This document shows positions 8,022 to 16,807 of a DNA stretch of 37,877 nucleotides, piece after piece (position 1 is the first letter of the stretch; the number at the start of each line of letters is the position of its first letter). Source of the stretch: a virus; the IMG/VR virus record IMGVR_UViG_3300044522_000246, positions 1 through 37,877 of that record; one strand, given 5' to 3'. The position numbers and the translations under genes are program-made. The notes beneath the pieces are model-generated. The model was given only the letters and a program-made list of their open reading frames with translations, was not told where the DNA came from and ran no database searches.

Positions 8022-9553
8022 TGGCGCAGGGGCGCGAGAAGGTTGTTGACGAGCAGCCACGGTTTGATGGCGGACTGAACAGCGTGTCGGACGATGCGGC
8101 GGTCCAGCCTAATCAGGTCCGCACGTCAACAAACGGACGACTCACGGACTATGGGGCCATCAGCAAGCGGGGTGGCACCCGCCGCACGTCCGCTGTGTTA
8201 GCCGCCCAACCGATTACGGGCGGCTTTACATGGACAAAAGATGATGGCAGTCGTCCCGTGTTGGCCGTGTGCAACGGCAAGCTGTTTACCTCGACGTTCA
8301 ACACGACCACATGGACGTGGACGGAACAGACGGGGGCGCTGGCGTCCAACACCACGTCGTACTTTGTCACGTTCCGCGACGGGACGGGCAACGATGTCGT
8401 CTACATCGCGGACGGTGGCCTCCTGAACAAGTGGAACGGCACCGCCCTTTCGACCAACATCGCTAGTACGCCAAGCTGCTCGTCTCTTGCGGTCTATAAC
8501 GAACGGTTGTGGAGTACTGGCGACTCCGCCTATCCCGACAGCATCTTCTACTCTGACCTCAACAACGGCGATACGCTGGGCATTGGGGCGTCAGGGGGCG
8601 GGCAAATCGTTGTCCGCACGTTTGGACAAGAGCAGGTGGTCGGCCTTGCGTCCATCAATACGTCGTTGCTGATCTTCCACCAGCGTGGTGTCTCGCGGGT
8701 AACGGGCTACGGGCAGGACGATCTAACGGTTGCTCCGCAGGCGGTCAGCGCGGACGTGGGCACGATTGCCAAGAATAGCATCGTGGCCAACGACAACATT
8801 GCATACTTTATCTCAGAGCGGGGATTGTACCGCTGCAACGAGGCAGAAGTCTCGCCAGTCGCCACCTCGCAACAGCCTGACCCGATCCTGCCTATTATTC
8901 GGCAACTCACGTCGTCAGAGTTTGACAAGATAAATTGTCTGGTGAATCGGGCCACCAAGGAGTTGTGGATCACCATCCCCAGCTTTGGGTGCTATCAGTA
9001 CAACACGTTGCTGCAAACATGGTCTGGCCCGTGGGATACGGGCTATGTGTCACCAGACACGTCGTACCTGTTTGAAGGGATCAACGGCTCCGGTCTTCCG
9101 ATTGCCTTGCGGGGCGATGCGTCTGGATTTGTGAGCGTGTGCGATGCGCCGGGTCTCTTTCTGGACAACGTGGCCAGTAATGGGACAGGCGGCACCCGCT
9201 ATGCCATGTCCATCCAGATGCACCGACTGTACTGTGGGGACGACGCGCTAGCCAAGGCCCTGCGGTGGGGATACATCACGGCCCAGTTGAATGGATCAGA
9301 CCAGACCCGTATCCAGTGGAACACGGGCGAGTCTTTTGGATCATACAGCCTTCCCGCGACGTATAGCTCAACGTGGGGTGACCCCAGTACCACATGGGGA
9401 ACAGGGACGTGGGGTGGTGCAGGCAGTGTGAGTTACCGTATTCCGATGGGTGGGACTGGGTACTATATCGACGTAACCATCATTGACTCTGGCGAGTCCC
9501 AGCCAGTGTTTAGCCGATTCCAGTTAGAAGCGTTCGCGCTAGGACGGAGATAG
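8021..9553 (+). CDS. Tail hub / DNA-stabilisation protein (P22 gp10-like)
   Basis: A 510-residue beta-rich protein. The start DEQPRFDGGLNSVSDDAAVQPNQVRTSTNGRLTDYGAISKRGGTRR is the typical opening of the gp10-like family, and repeated blade-like units follow (VLAVCNGKLFT, VVYIADGGLLNKWNG, SSLAVYNERLWSTGD, SDLNNGDTLGIG). In P22, gp10 closes the portal channel after packaging and carries fibre-type proteins. It is coupled to the adaptor gene upstream, and the fibre gene follows 3 bases after its stop. Confidence 0.75.
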   Translation: MAQGREKVVDEQPRFDGGLNSVSDDAAVQPNQVRTSTNGRLTDYGAISKRGGTRRTSAVLAAQPITGGFTWTKDDGSRPVLAVCNGKLFTSTFNTTTWTWTEQTGALASNTTSYFVTFRDGTGNDVVYIADGGLLNKWNGTALSTNIASTPSCSSLAVYNERLWSTGDSAYPDSIFYSDLNNGDTLGIGASGGGQIVVRTFGQEQVVGLASINTSLLIFHQRGVSRVTGYGQDDLTVAPQAVSADVGTIAKNSIVANDNIAYFISERGLYRCNEAEVSPVATSQQPDPILPIIRQLTSSEFDKINCLVNRATKELWITIPSFGCYQYNTLLQTWSGPWDTGYVSPDTSYLFEGINGSGLPIALRGDASGFVSVCDAPGLFLDNVASNGTGGTRYAMSIQMHRLYCGDDALAKALRWGYITAQLNGSDQTRIQWNTGESFGSYSLPATYSSTWGDPSTTWGTGTWGGAGSVSYRIPMGGTGYYIDVTIIDSGESQPVFSRFQLEAFALGRR

Positions 9554-9556
9554 CTT

Positions 9557-11590
9557 ATGGCAGAAACAGTCGCACAGCATAGTGTCGCCACGTTTACCAC
9601 GCCAGTTAACGGCACGTCACCAATCGACGCCACCACCGTCCGTGGAAACGACAATACCCTGCGGGTTGGGTATAACGATCACGACGCCGACCCCGGCGTT
9701 CATCTCCAGTCCTCCCTCCTTGCCTCTCGCCCTGCGGCGGGAGACTCTGGGCGCAAGTGGCTGACCACCGATGTCGCCGCCCTCAAGGTGTACTTTGACA
9801 CGGGATCAGCGTGGTCGGAGATCAGCTACCTCCCGCTCTCGGGCGGCACGGTGGCGGGCAACGTCAGCATCACGGGCACACTGGGCGTCACTGGGGTCTT
9901 GACGGCAACGGGTGGCGTGGTGGGCAACGTGACGGGCAACGCCAGCACGGCCACCGCGTTGCAGACCGCCCGAGCGATCAACGGCGTCAATTTTGATGGC
10001 ACCGCTGCTATCACCGTCACGGCTGCGGCAGGGACGCTGACGGGTGCGACCCTTGCTAGTAATGTGTTGGCCTCCAGCTTGACCAGCGTAGGCACCCTTG
10101 CTGCGCTGACGGTAACGGCCCCCATCACGGGCAGTGTGACGGGTAGTTCGGGCAGCACAACAGGCAACGCGGCTACTGCCACGGCGTTGCAAACGGCACG
10201 AACGATCAATGGCACCAGCTTTGACGGAACGGCCAACGTCACCGTGACGGCAGCAGCGGGCACACTGACTGGGGCAACGCTCGCGTCAAACGTGCTGGCG
10301 TCCAGTCTAACCAGCGTTGGGACATTGGCGGCATTGACCGTCACGGCCCCGATTACGGGCAGTGTGACCGGATCAAGCGGAAGCGCCACGGGCAACGCCG
10401 CAACGGCCACAGCACTGGCAACGGCGCGGACGATCAACGGGACCAGCTTTAATGGAACCGCTAACATCACGGTCACCGCTGCCGCTGGCACCCTGACAGG
10501 CTCGACGCTGGCCTCTGGGGTGACGGCCTCTAGCTTGACCAGTGTGGGCACCCTGTCGTCGGTGGCGGTGAGTGGGACGACGGCGTTAAACAGTGTGACG
10601 TACACATGGCCTGCGGCGGACGGCACGAACGGCTACGTTTTGTCTACCAACGGGACTGGCACTCTGTCGTGGGCGGCGGGTGGTGGTGGTGGTGGTGGGA
10701 CAACCACGAACAGCCTGACCGCAGGCACTTACCTGACGGGTAGCCCGTTCAACGGAAGCGCAGCCATTACGTTTGCCGTTGATGCCACCGATGCCAACAC
10801 GGCCAGCAAGGTCGTCGCACGGGATGCGTCAGGCAACTTTAGTGCTGGCACCATAACGGCAACCTTGAGTGGCGCAGCCCCCGCTGGCTCCCTAAGCGGG
10901 AGTACGCTGGCGTCTGGTGTCACAGCATCTAGTCTCACCAGCGTTGGGACGCTCGCCACGCTGACCGTGACAGCGGATATTGTAGGGAGCGTGACGGGCA
11001 GCAGTGGCTCGACTACGGGCAATGCGGCGACGGCAACGGCGTTGGCAACTTCGCGCAACATCAACGGCACGGCGTTTAACGGTACCGCAAACATTACGGT
11101 GACGGCTGACGCCAGCACGTTGACCAGCGCGACACTGGCGAGCGGTGTTACGGCGTCGAGCCTAACAAGCGTCGGATCGCTGGCGGCGTTGACGATGGCC
11201 GGTACCGTGTCGATGGCTGACAACGTGATCGGGCGTCCACGGTTTACCGACTACGCCGAGACGTACACGACGCCAGCGATTAGCGGTGGCGTGCTGACGC
11301 TCAACATTGAGAACGGCAACGTGTTCCGCGTCTCGCGTAACGCCAACATCTCAACGCTGACGATCAGCAACCCGTCAGGCACGGGCAATGCCTGTTCGTT
11401 CACGCTGATCTTTGACGCCAACGGGACGAGCTACACGGTGACGTATCCAGCAGCGGTCAAGTGGCCGGGCGGGACAGCGCCGACGATCACGACCACGGCC
11501 AGCCGCTCTGATATGTTCGTGTTCTACACCAACAACGCGGGCACGACATGGTACGCCATGACTGCCGCGCAAAACTTCGTGACGGCGTAA
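9557..11590 (+). CDS. Repeat-containing tail fibre
   Basis: A 677-residue fibre. Residues 1-92 are a head domain (TFTTPVNGTSPIDATTVRGND, HDADPGVHLQ, RPAAGDSGRKW) shared with the second fibre gene at 13079 and probably used for virion attachment. Residues 127-202 and 203-278 are two near-identical 76-residue modules; a third, partial module starts at 279 and a fourth at 488. A seven-Gly run sits near residues 375-381. The C-terminal roughly 110 residues (NGNVFRVSRNANISTLTISNPSGTG ... VKWPGGTAPTITTTASRSDMFVFYT) are a recurrent phage fibre domain. It is a likely trimer. Confidence 0.85.
   Translation: MAETVAQHSVATFTTPVNGTSPIDATTVRGNDNTLRVGYNDHDADPGVHLQSSLLASRPAAGDSGRKWLTTDVAALKVYFDTGSAWSEISYLPLSGGTVAGNVSITGTLGVTGVLTATGGVVGNVTGNASTATALQTARAINGVNFDGTAAITVTAAAGTLTGATLASNVLASSLTSVGTLAALTVTAPITGSVTGSSGSTTGNAATATALQTARTINGTSFDGTANVTVTAAAGTLTGATLASNVLASSLTSVGTLAALTVTAPITGSVTGSSGSATGNAATATALATARTINGTSFNGTANITVTAAAGTLTGSTLASGVTASSLTSVGTLSSVAVSGTTALNSVTYTWPAADGTNGYVLSTNGTGTLSWAAGGGGGGGTTTNSLTAGTYLTGSPFNGSAAITFAVDATDANTASKVVARDASGNFSAGTITATLSGAAPAGSLSGSTLASGVTASSLTSVGTLATLTVTADIVGSVTGSSGSTTGNAATATALATSRNINGTAFNGTANITVTADASTLTSATLASGVTASSLTSVGSLAALTMAGTVSMADNVIGRPRFTDYAETYTTPAISGGVLTLNIENGNVFRVSRNANISTLTISNPSGTGNACSFTLIFDANGTSYTVTYPAAVKWPGGTAPTITTTASRSDMFVFYTNNAGTTWYAMTAAQNFVTA
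9935..10570 (+). repeat. Tandem 228-bp coding repeats in the tail fibre
   Basis: Two full 76-codon modules (9935-10162 and 10163-10390) and a partial third (10391-about 10570). Protein identity between modules is high, but many codons differ synonymously, so the copies are old or kept under protein-level selection. A further diverged copy starts near 11018. Confidence 0.85.
10679..10699 (+). repeat. (GGT)n microsatellite in the tail fibre
   Basis: About seven consecutive GGN codons, mostly GGT, encode a poly-glycine hinge. In-frame slippage here would change hinge length without breaking the frame. Confidence 0.85.
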
Positions 11591-11593
11591 CCG

Positions 11594-12550
11594 ATGCTCG
11601 CAGATCGAATGAGGATGGCGGCAACGCCAAAGGCAACGCAAGGGCAGCAAGCCTACACGACGGCGGGGACGTACACGTTCACCGTCCCTGCTGGGGTGAC
11701 GAGCATTTCGATGGTGTGCATTGGTGGAGGAGCGAGCTTGCAATCATCAACTGTAACGGGTGGCTCGCTATCATACACCAACAATGTCACCGTATCATCT
11801 GGGACTAATTGCACTGTTGTTGTTGGAGCTAGAGGAGCTAGTAACAACAGCGGTGCAAACTCATCGCTTGCTATCGGAGGTACAACACACTGCCTAGCAA
11901 GAGGAGGAGCCCAATCAACGACCAATGTAGGGACTGCGTCGTATGCTGGCGGCAATGGTGGCGCTGACAATGGCGGTGGCGGCGGAGCAGGTGGATATAG
12001 CGGGGCTGGAGGAAACGGAGGATGGATTACAAATAATGGAGCATCCGGCACTGGTGGAGCTTCGGGTGGCGGCGGCGGAGGTGGGTATGTTGGCACCAGT
12101 TCTTCCCCTCCCGATTCAGAAACTTGGCTTAGAGTTGCACAGGCAGCAGGCTCGGGTGGGGGCGGCACTGGCATCCTTGGCACCGGATCAAATGGTGCTG
12201 GCGGTCTTGCTGGTTCGTCTTATTCCTCAACCTATGATGTAGGTGCAAGTAGTGGGTATGGCGGTGGCGCCGGTTCAGGCGGCTCCGCTGGGGAGAGCGG
12301 CGGGAATAGCGCTGTAGCTCATACTGGGTATTCCGGCACTACTTCTGCTGGTCCGGGCGGCACAGGAGGAGCATACGGCGGCGGAGGTGGCGGGGGAGGG
12401 TACGCCGTATTGTATAAATACGATTTGGAGATAAATGACTGGGTGCTTTATACAATCTCTATTGGCGCACAAGGACTTGGTGCCGTTGGAGCCGTCCGTA
12501 TCATCTGGGGCGCTGGTCGTAGCTATCCGTCAAACGCCGCAAACGTTTAA
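11594..12550 (+). CDS. Glycine-rich tail adhesin
   Basis: A 318-residue protein. The N-terminal YTTAGTYTFTVPAGVTSISMVCIGGG motif opens a glycine-rich domain known from phage fibre tips. The middle (about residues 115-275) is built of Gly-rich loops (GGGGGAGGYSGAGGNGG, GGGGGGGY), like the polyglycine sandwich of tail-tip adhesins. The C-terminus GAVGAVRIIWGAGRSYPSNAANV is a recurrent ending in such proteins. It probably binds the host receptor. The central part uses more A/T-ending codons (GGA, GCT, AAT) than the flanking genes, suggesting exchange of the receptor-binding module. Confidence 0.75.
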   Translation: MLADRMRMAATPKATQGQQAYTTAGTYTFTVPAGVTSISMVCIGGGASLQSSTVTGGSLSYTNNVTVSSGTNCTVVVGARGASNNSGANSSLAIGGTTHCLARGGAQSTTNVGTASYAGGNGGADNGGGGGAGGYSGAGGNGGWITNNGASGTGGASGGGGGGGYVGTSSSPPDSETWLRVAQAAGSGGGGTGILGTGSNGAGGLAGSSYSSTYDVGASSGYGGGAGSGGSAGESGGNSAVAHTGYSGTTSAGPGGTGGAYGGGGGGGGYAVLYKYDLEINDWVLYTISIGAQGLGAVGAVRIIWGAGRSYPSNAANV

Positions 12551-12571
12551 CTAAGAGAAAAAGAGAACAAC

Positions 12572-13075
12572 ATGGGACTCACCATTTCTGATAGCGACTT
12601 GCTCGTCATTCAGGTACAAGACGGCAAGCCCGTTAACCACCCGCTGACGTATAGCAACTTTCGTATGTTGTTCCCGCAGACCAGCTTCCCCGATATGCCT
12701 GACAATTCGTTCTTGGTGGACTTCGGCTACGCGGTGTTCAAGTATGTTGAGCAGCCTGCGCCAGTCCAGTTTGAGAACACGAACGAGGGGCCGATTGTGT
12801 GGGTCGTAGCAAAGGATGCGTACAGCAATACGTGGATCAACACGCCGTTTACGCCAGCCGAGATGGAAGCGGCAAAGCAGAATGCGTTAGCTGGCCTACG
12901 CCGTACCCGTGACACGAAGCTGCAAGCCTGCGATTACACGCAGTTGCCCGACGTGCCGCTGACGGACGAGAAGCGAGCCGAGTGGGTGACCTACCGCCAG
13001 CAGTTGCGGGATTACATGGACACGGTGGTTGACCCGTTTAATCCGCCAGCGTGGCCCATCCCGCCAGCGAAGTAA
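12572..13075 (+). CDS. Tail-fibre assembly chaperone-like protein
   Basis: A 167-residue protein. The C-terminal part (about residues 105-165) reads RRTRDTKLQACDYTQLPDVPLTDEKRAEWVTYRQQLRDYMD ... NPPAWPIPP, which matches the recurrent phage tail assembly chaperone domain (Phage_tail_APC, PF16778 as I recall). The N-terminal half resembles host-range or assembly proteins that cap fibre tips during folding. It sits between two fibre or adhesin genes, in keeping with a folding role. A purine-rich leader (AAGAGAAAAAGAGAA) lies upstream. Confidence 0.75.
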   Translation: MGLTISDSDLLVIQVQDGKPVNHPLTYSNFRMLFPQTSFPDMPDNSFLVDFGYAVFKYVEQPAPVQFENTNEGPIVWVVAKDAYSNTWINTPFTPAEMEAAKQNALAGLRRTRDTKLQACDYTQLPDVPLTDEKRAEWVTYRQQLRDYMDTVVDPFNPPAWPIPPAK

Positions 13076-13078
13076 CCC

Positions 13079-13810
13079 ATGGCCGTCACCCTGCCCCTGC
13101 ACACAATTAAGACGTTCACGGCCCCTGTCAACATTGGCACGGGCCTGATTGACGCGAACACGGTGCGGACGAACGACAACCTTGCGGGTGCGGCCTTTAA
13201 CGCGCATGACGCGGATACGTCGATCCATGTGCAGTCGGGCACACAGGCCCAGCGACCGGCTACGGCAACCGAGGGCAGCGTGTGGGTGTCTACGGATACC
13301 AGTATTGCCTACATCTACACGAGTAGTGCGTGGGCGCAGATCAGCGGGTGGTTCCAGAACTACCACGGGGCGTTTTCCGACACGACCGACCAGACCGCTG
13401 GTGCAGTCAACACGCAACAGCTTGTCACGCTGAACACCACGGACATCAGCAACGGCGTGACGCTGGTCAGTGGATCTCAGGTAAAGGTTGCCAACGCTGG
13501 GACGTACAATGCCCAGTTCAGCATCCAGTTGGCCAACGCCGACGCGCAGGATCAAGATGTCTGGGTGTGGTTCAAGAAGAACGGCACCAACATTGCCAAC
13601 TCTGGTGGGCGTGTGACGGTTGTGAGTAAGCACGGGTCTGTCGATGGGCACCTTATTGCGATTTGGAACATCTTTATCACGTTGGCGGCCAACGACTATC
13701 TCCAGTTGTACTGGGAGACGACAGACACCGACTGCCGTATCGAACAGGTTCCCGCAGCGAACAACCACGCCGCCGCGCCGTCTGTCATCTTCACCATCAA
13801 CAGGGTCTAG
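13079..13810 (+). CDS. Second fibre with shared head and C1q-like jelly roll
   Basis: A 243-residue protein. Residues 1-92 align with the head of the long fibre at 9557 (TFTAPVN, DANTVRTNDN, HDAD, VQSGTQAQRPATATEGSVWVSTD). Residues about 95-243 form a beta-rich jelly-roll-like domain (VANAGTYNAQFSIQLANADAQDQDVWVWFKKNGTNIANSGG), widespread at phage fibre ends. It probably attaches to the same tail position as the long fibre with a different tip. It begins 3 bases after the chaperone-like gene. Confidence 0.75.
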   Translation: MAVTLPLHTIKTFTAPVNIGTGLIDANTVRTNDNLAGAAFNAHDADTSIHVQSGTQAQRPATATEGSVWVSTDTSIAYIYTSSAWAQISGWFQNYHGAFSDTTDQTAGAVNTQQLVTLNTTDISNGVTLVSGSQVKVANAGTYNAQFSIQLANADAQDQDVWVWFKKNGTNIANSGGRVTVVSKHGSVDGHLIAIWNIFITLAANDYLQLYWETTDTDCRIEQVPAANNHAAAPSVIFTINRV

Positions 13811-13812
13811 CG

Positions 13813-13986
13813 ATGCCCCCGCGTAAGGTTGCGTTTTGGAAGAAGGCTGCCCCAAAGGGGGACAAGCCCACCACCCTCACCGCGAGTCAGAAGGCGCGAG
13901 CCAAGGCCCGAGCCAAGGCGGCTGGACGACCGTACCCGAATCTGGTAGACAACGCCGCCGCCTCGCGGACAGGAGACAACAAGTGA
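13813..13986 (+). CDS. Small basic virion-region protein
   Basis: A 57-residue, Lys/Arg/Ala-rich protein beginning at the ATG 2 bases after the fibre stop. The segment TASQKARAKARAKAAGRPYPNLVDNAAA is a recurring short motif in phage proteins near structural genes. The function is unknown; the charge suggests DNA or RNA contact. The stop overlaps the next gene's GTG start. Confidence 0.65.
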   Translation: MPPRKVAFWKKAAPKGDKPTTLTASQKARAKARAKAAGRPYPNLVDNAAASRTGDNK

Positions 13987-14228
13987 CCACCCCCACCGTC
14001 CTCGACACCCGCCCTGCGGACGAGGCCATCGTGTCAATCTCCCAGCGGTTTGCTGCTAGATTTCAGCAGGAGATGGAACACGTTGCACAGGTCGCCCTTG
14101 ATGCGGCCCCAGACCTCTCCCCCGAGCAGGGGTGGCGGTACGATGTCTTTGCTGGTGTGTATGTGCAGTTGGCGTTCCCGACCGTGGAACTGCCGTCCAC
14201 TGAACCGGCCTCTGAGGCCACGGAGTAA
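13983..14228 (+). CDS. Small acidic hypothetical protein
   Basis: An 81-residue protein starting at GTG 13983, which overlaps the previous stop (GTGA) and so is likely translationally coupled. It is acidic, with a predicted helix (SISQRFAARFQQEMEHVAQVALDAAPD) and a Pro/Glu-rich C-terminus. No recognisable family. The next gene starts 2 bases after its stop. Confidence 0.6.
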   Translation: MTTPTVLDTRPADEAIVSISQRFAARFQQEMEHVAQVALDAAPDLSPEQGWRYDVFAGVYVQLAFPTVELPSTEPASEATE

Positions 14229-14230
14229 CG

Positions 14231-15073
14231 ATGGCTCGTAAGCGTGGTGGAGTGGCGGGTATCTATGATCGGAACAAGAAGCTCATTAAAACGATTGCCC
14301 CGATTGCCGCAGGCTTTATCCCCGGTGTTGGCCCGCTAGTTGGCGCAGCCCTTGGCGCAGCGATGGGCGGCGACACGGAAGGCAAGGGGTACTTTAGCGG
14401 GTTTAATGCGGGTGGTGCGGTTAAGGGTGGCCTGAGTGGCTACGGTGGAGCCAAGCTGGGTCAGGCGGCAAAGGGTGGCCTTGCTAAGATGTTTACCGCC
14501 AGCCCAGTCGATAAGCTGACAGGCGCCCCAAAGCTGGGTGCCTTCACGCAGACGACAAGTGGCGCGGCCCCTGCCGTGCCCGGCGTAGGAGCCGCTGCTG
14601 GCGCTGCGCCGACTGCCGCATACACGGGCAACGTCGGCGGCTATGGCATTGGGATGCCGATTGGCAGTGCCGCCCCTGTCCCGTCGAGCGCGATGGCCGA
14701 CTTGCCCGCTATGGACATGGCGAAGATGCAGCGACTCACGCAGACGACCGGAGCCAGCATCCCTGCCCCTCAAATGGGCGCGATGCCTCGTATTGCCTCG
14801 CAGGTGGCCGATAAGCCACTAGGCCGTTTTGCTCAGGCGAGCAATTTTGCCAAGGACAACAAAGACTTGATTGCGATGGCGGGCAAGGGCGTTCAGGCAT
14901 TTCTTCCCGATGCAGCGGGGGACGCGGCCTACATGAACGCAGAAACGAATCGGCTGCGGCTTGAGCAAGAACAAAGTCAGGAGAAGACGGAACAGGAACG
15001 CCGTCGTCGTATTGCTGAGTTGCTGATGCCGATGTTCACGCAGATGCAGTCGCGTCCGTCCTACGGAGGATAA
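14231..15073 (+). CDS. Gly/Ala-rich putative internal virion protein
   Basis: A 280-residue protein. Residues about 18-50 (IKTIAPIAAGFIPGVGPLVGAALGAAMGGD) are hydrophobic and Gly-rich, like membrane-active segments of ejected proteins. Residues about 55-90 are Gly/Lys-rich. The C-terminus is a charged coiled coil (RLRLEQEQSQEKTEQERRRRIAELLMPMF). It is the first of four consecutive genes that look like the ejection-protein block of short-tailed phages. SD GGAG precedes ATG. Confidence 0.6.
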   Translation: MARKRGGVAGIYDRNKKLIKTIAPIAAGFIPGVGPLVGAALGAAMGGDTEGKGYFSGFNAGGAVKGGLSGYGGAKLGQAAKGGLAKMFTASPVDKLTGAPKLGAFTQTTSGAAPAVPGVGAAAGAAPTAAYTGNVGGYGIGMPIGSAAPVPSSAMADLPAMDMAKMQRLTQTTGASIPAPQMGAMPRIASQVADKPLGRFAQASNFAKDNKDLIAMAGKGVQAFLPDAAGDAAYMNAETNRLRLEQEQSQEKTEQERRRRIAELLMPMFTQMQSRPSYGG

Positions 15074-15075
15074 CC

Positions 15076-16785
15076 ATGGCCACGTTTAACACGGCGTTTG
15101 GCTCGCTGCCCGGATACAAGGAAATGATGGGCACGACCAACAGCACCGCTGGCGGCGAAGAAAAGACGCCCACGGTGTATGGTGGTCAAACGCAGACCCA
15201 GCGCAAGACCGAGCAGCCCGCACAGACCTTTGCCCAGATGCAAACGCAGGGTCGGGCACGTCCTGCGGCTCCTCCTAGCCCTACGGCGACCGCCTTTGGG
15301 CAGTACGGCGGGAGTCAGCAGGGGCAGCAGTTACGAAGCCAGTTGCAGCAGCGGTTGACCGAGTTTGGTCAGGCTCCGTCGCGGTATGATACGGAGTCGT
15401 TCAAGCAAATCCGTGGCGCACAGGCGGCGAACCTCCAGTCGGAATACAGCGGACAGCAGAAGGCGTTGAATGAAGACCTTGCCCGTCGTGGATTGTCCGC
15501 GTCGAGCATTGGCGGCGGGCGGATGGGTGACTTGGCAGGGCAGCAGGCCCGTGCCTTGTCGTCGCTGGACGCCCAGTTGTTGCAGCAAGCGGCAGACACG
15601 CAAGCACAAGACCGTGCCCAGTACATGCAGTCGGGGCAGGGCTTGGCAGAACTGGCAGGGTCGCAAGACCTTCAGCAGTTTGAGGCCAACCGTGTGGCAC
15701 AGGCCGCAACGTTTGAGAACCAGTTGCGGTCGGCACAGTTTGGGCAGCAGCAGTACGAACAGGCGGGACAAGAAGCCTTCCAAGGCGCACAGTCTGAAGA
15801 GGCGGCGTCGCAAGCCGCTCGCCAGTTTGACTTGGCTGCGCTTGGACAGACGGGTGGATTGTCACTGGACTTGCAGCGGTTGCTCGGATCGCAGGAAACC
15901 GAACGGGCTGGCCTGACAGGGCAGCTTGGGACGCAGCAGACGTTGGCCGGACAGCAGCAGGCTGAACAGACGCGCCAGTTTAACATTCAGCAGGCGTTGC
16001 AGCAGCAGCTTGGCATTGGCCAGTTGGGTGTCAGTCAGGGCGAACTGACGCTGCGCCAGCAACAGTTGTCGCAAGAAGCCTCTCAGTTTGGGTTGACGCT
16101 GAACGAGCAGCAGTCGGCACGGAACCAGCAGCTTGGTATTTCAAACCAAGAGTTGGCTCTTGAACGCGACCGCGTAACAAACCAGAACGCGCAGGCTGGT
16201 AGTGTGTTGACCGCGCAGAAGGCGCAAGACCTTGCACAGAACAATCTGGAGCAGGCGCGGATCAACGAGGCCATTGCTTCTCGCGGGACGGGCGTGTCGG
16301 AGTCGGCGTTGGAGCGAACGGCGCGCCAGTCGTTGCAGACACAGCAGACATCAGAGCAAGCTAGACAGTTCAACCTTGAGCAGTCGCTGCGTAACGCCAT
16401 CGCGCAGACGGAAGCCACAGGGTTTGGCTATCAGCCGCTAACGACCGGAACAGGGGTTGGCGCTCTTGGTGGGATGACCGCGACCTTGGCGCGGACGGCA
16501 CAGGAAGCCGCGCAGTCACAGGCGACGCTAGACACCAACCTTCGCCGTCAACTTGGATTGAGCGAGTTGTCCGGTAAAATCTACGATGCTGGCGGCACAA
16601 GCATGGGGTCGGTGGAAACTGTCGGCTCTCGGTCGGCTACGGCGCAGGACCAGTTGGCGAAAAACCAACTCTTTCTCCAGTTGGCGCAGGCGCTTGGCGC
16701 TCTCTCTCCGACGCAGATTCAGAACATTGTCAGGACTGGCACCACAAATACTGGCGGCAACGACGACACTGGCAATCCAATTTAG
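15076..16785 (+). CDS. Gln-rich coiled-coil internal virion protein
   Basis: A 569-residue protein with extreme Gln, Ala and Leu content throughout and long heptad-like stretches (QQLGIGQLGVSQGELTLRQQQLSQE, ARQFDLAALGQ repeated with variations). It has no signal peptide. Gln-rich helical proteins in this position are usually ejected into the host with the DNA in podoviruses (inference). It starts 2 bases after the preceding stop with a strong SD (ACGGAGGATAACC). Confidence 0.6.
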   Translation: MATFNTAFGSLPGYKEMMGTTNSTAGGEEKTPTVYGGQTQTQRKTEQPAQTFAQMQTQGRARPAAPPSPTATAFGQYGGSQQGQQLRSQLQQRLTEFGQAPSRYDTESFKQIRGAQAANLQSEYSGQQKALNEDLARRGLSASSIGGGRMGDLAGQQARALSSLDAQLLQQAADTQAQDRAQYMQSGQGLAELAGSQDLQQFEANRVAQAATFENQLRSAQFGQQQYEQAGQEAFQGAQSEEAASQAARQFDLAALGQTGGLSLDLQRLLGSQETERAGLTGQLGTQQTLAGQQQAEQTRQFNIQQALQQQLGIGQLGVSQGELTLRQQQLSQEASQFGLTLNEQQSARNQQLGISNQELALERDRVTNQNAQAGSVLTAQKAQDLAQNNLEQARINEAIASRGTGVSESALERTARQSLQTQQTSEQARQFNLEQSLRNAIAQTEATGFGYQPLTTGTGVGALGGMTATLARTAQEAAQSQATLDTNLRRQLGLSELSGKIYDAGGTSMGSVETVGSRSATAQDQLAKNQLFLQLAQALGALSPTQIQNIVRTGTTNTGGNDDTGNPI

Positions 16786-16807
16786 CCCATAGCTCGGAGA
16801 CATTTAT

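Noticed and set aside
9826-11223. Long minus-strand frames opposite the tail fibre
   Set aside because: They repeat because the fibre gene repeats; Ala/Val/Pro-only composition and no start context.
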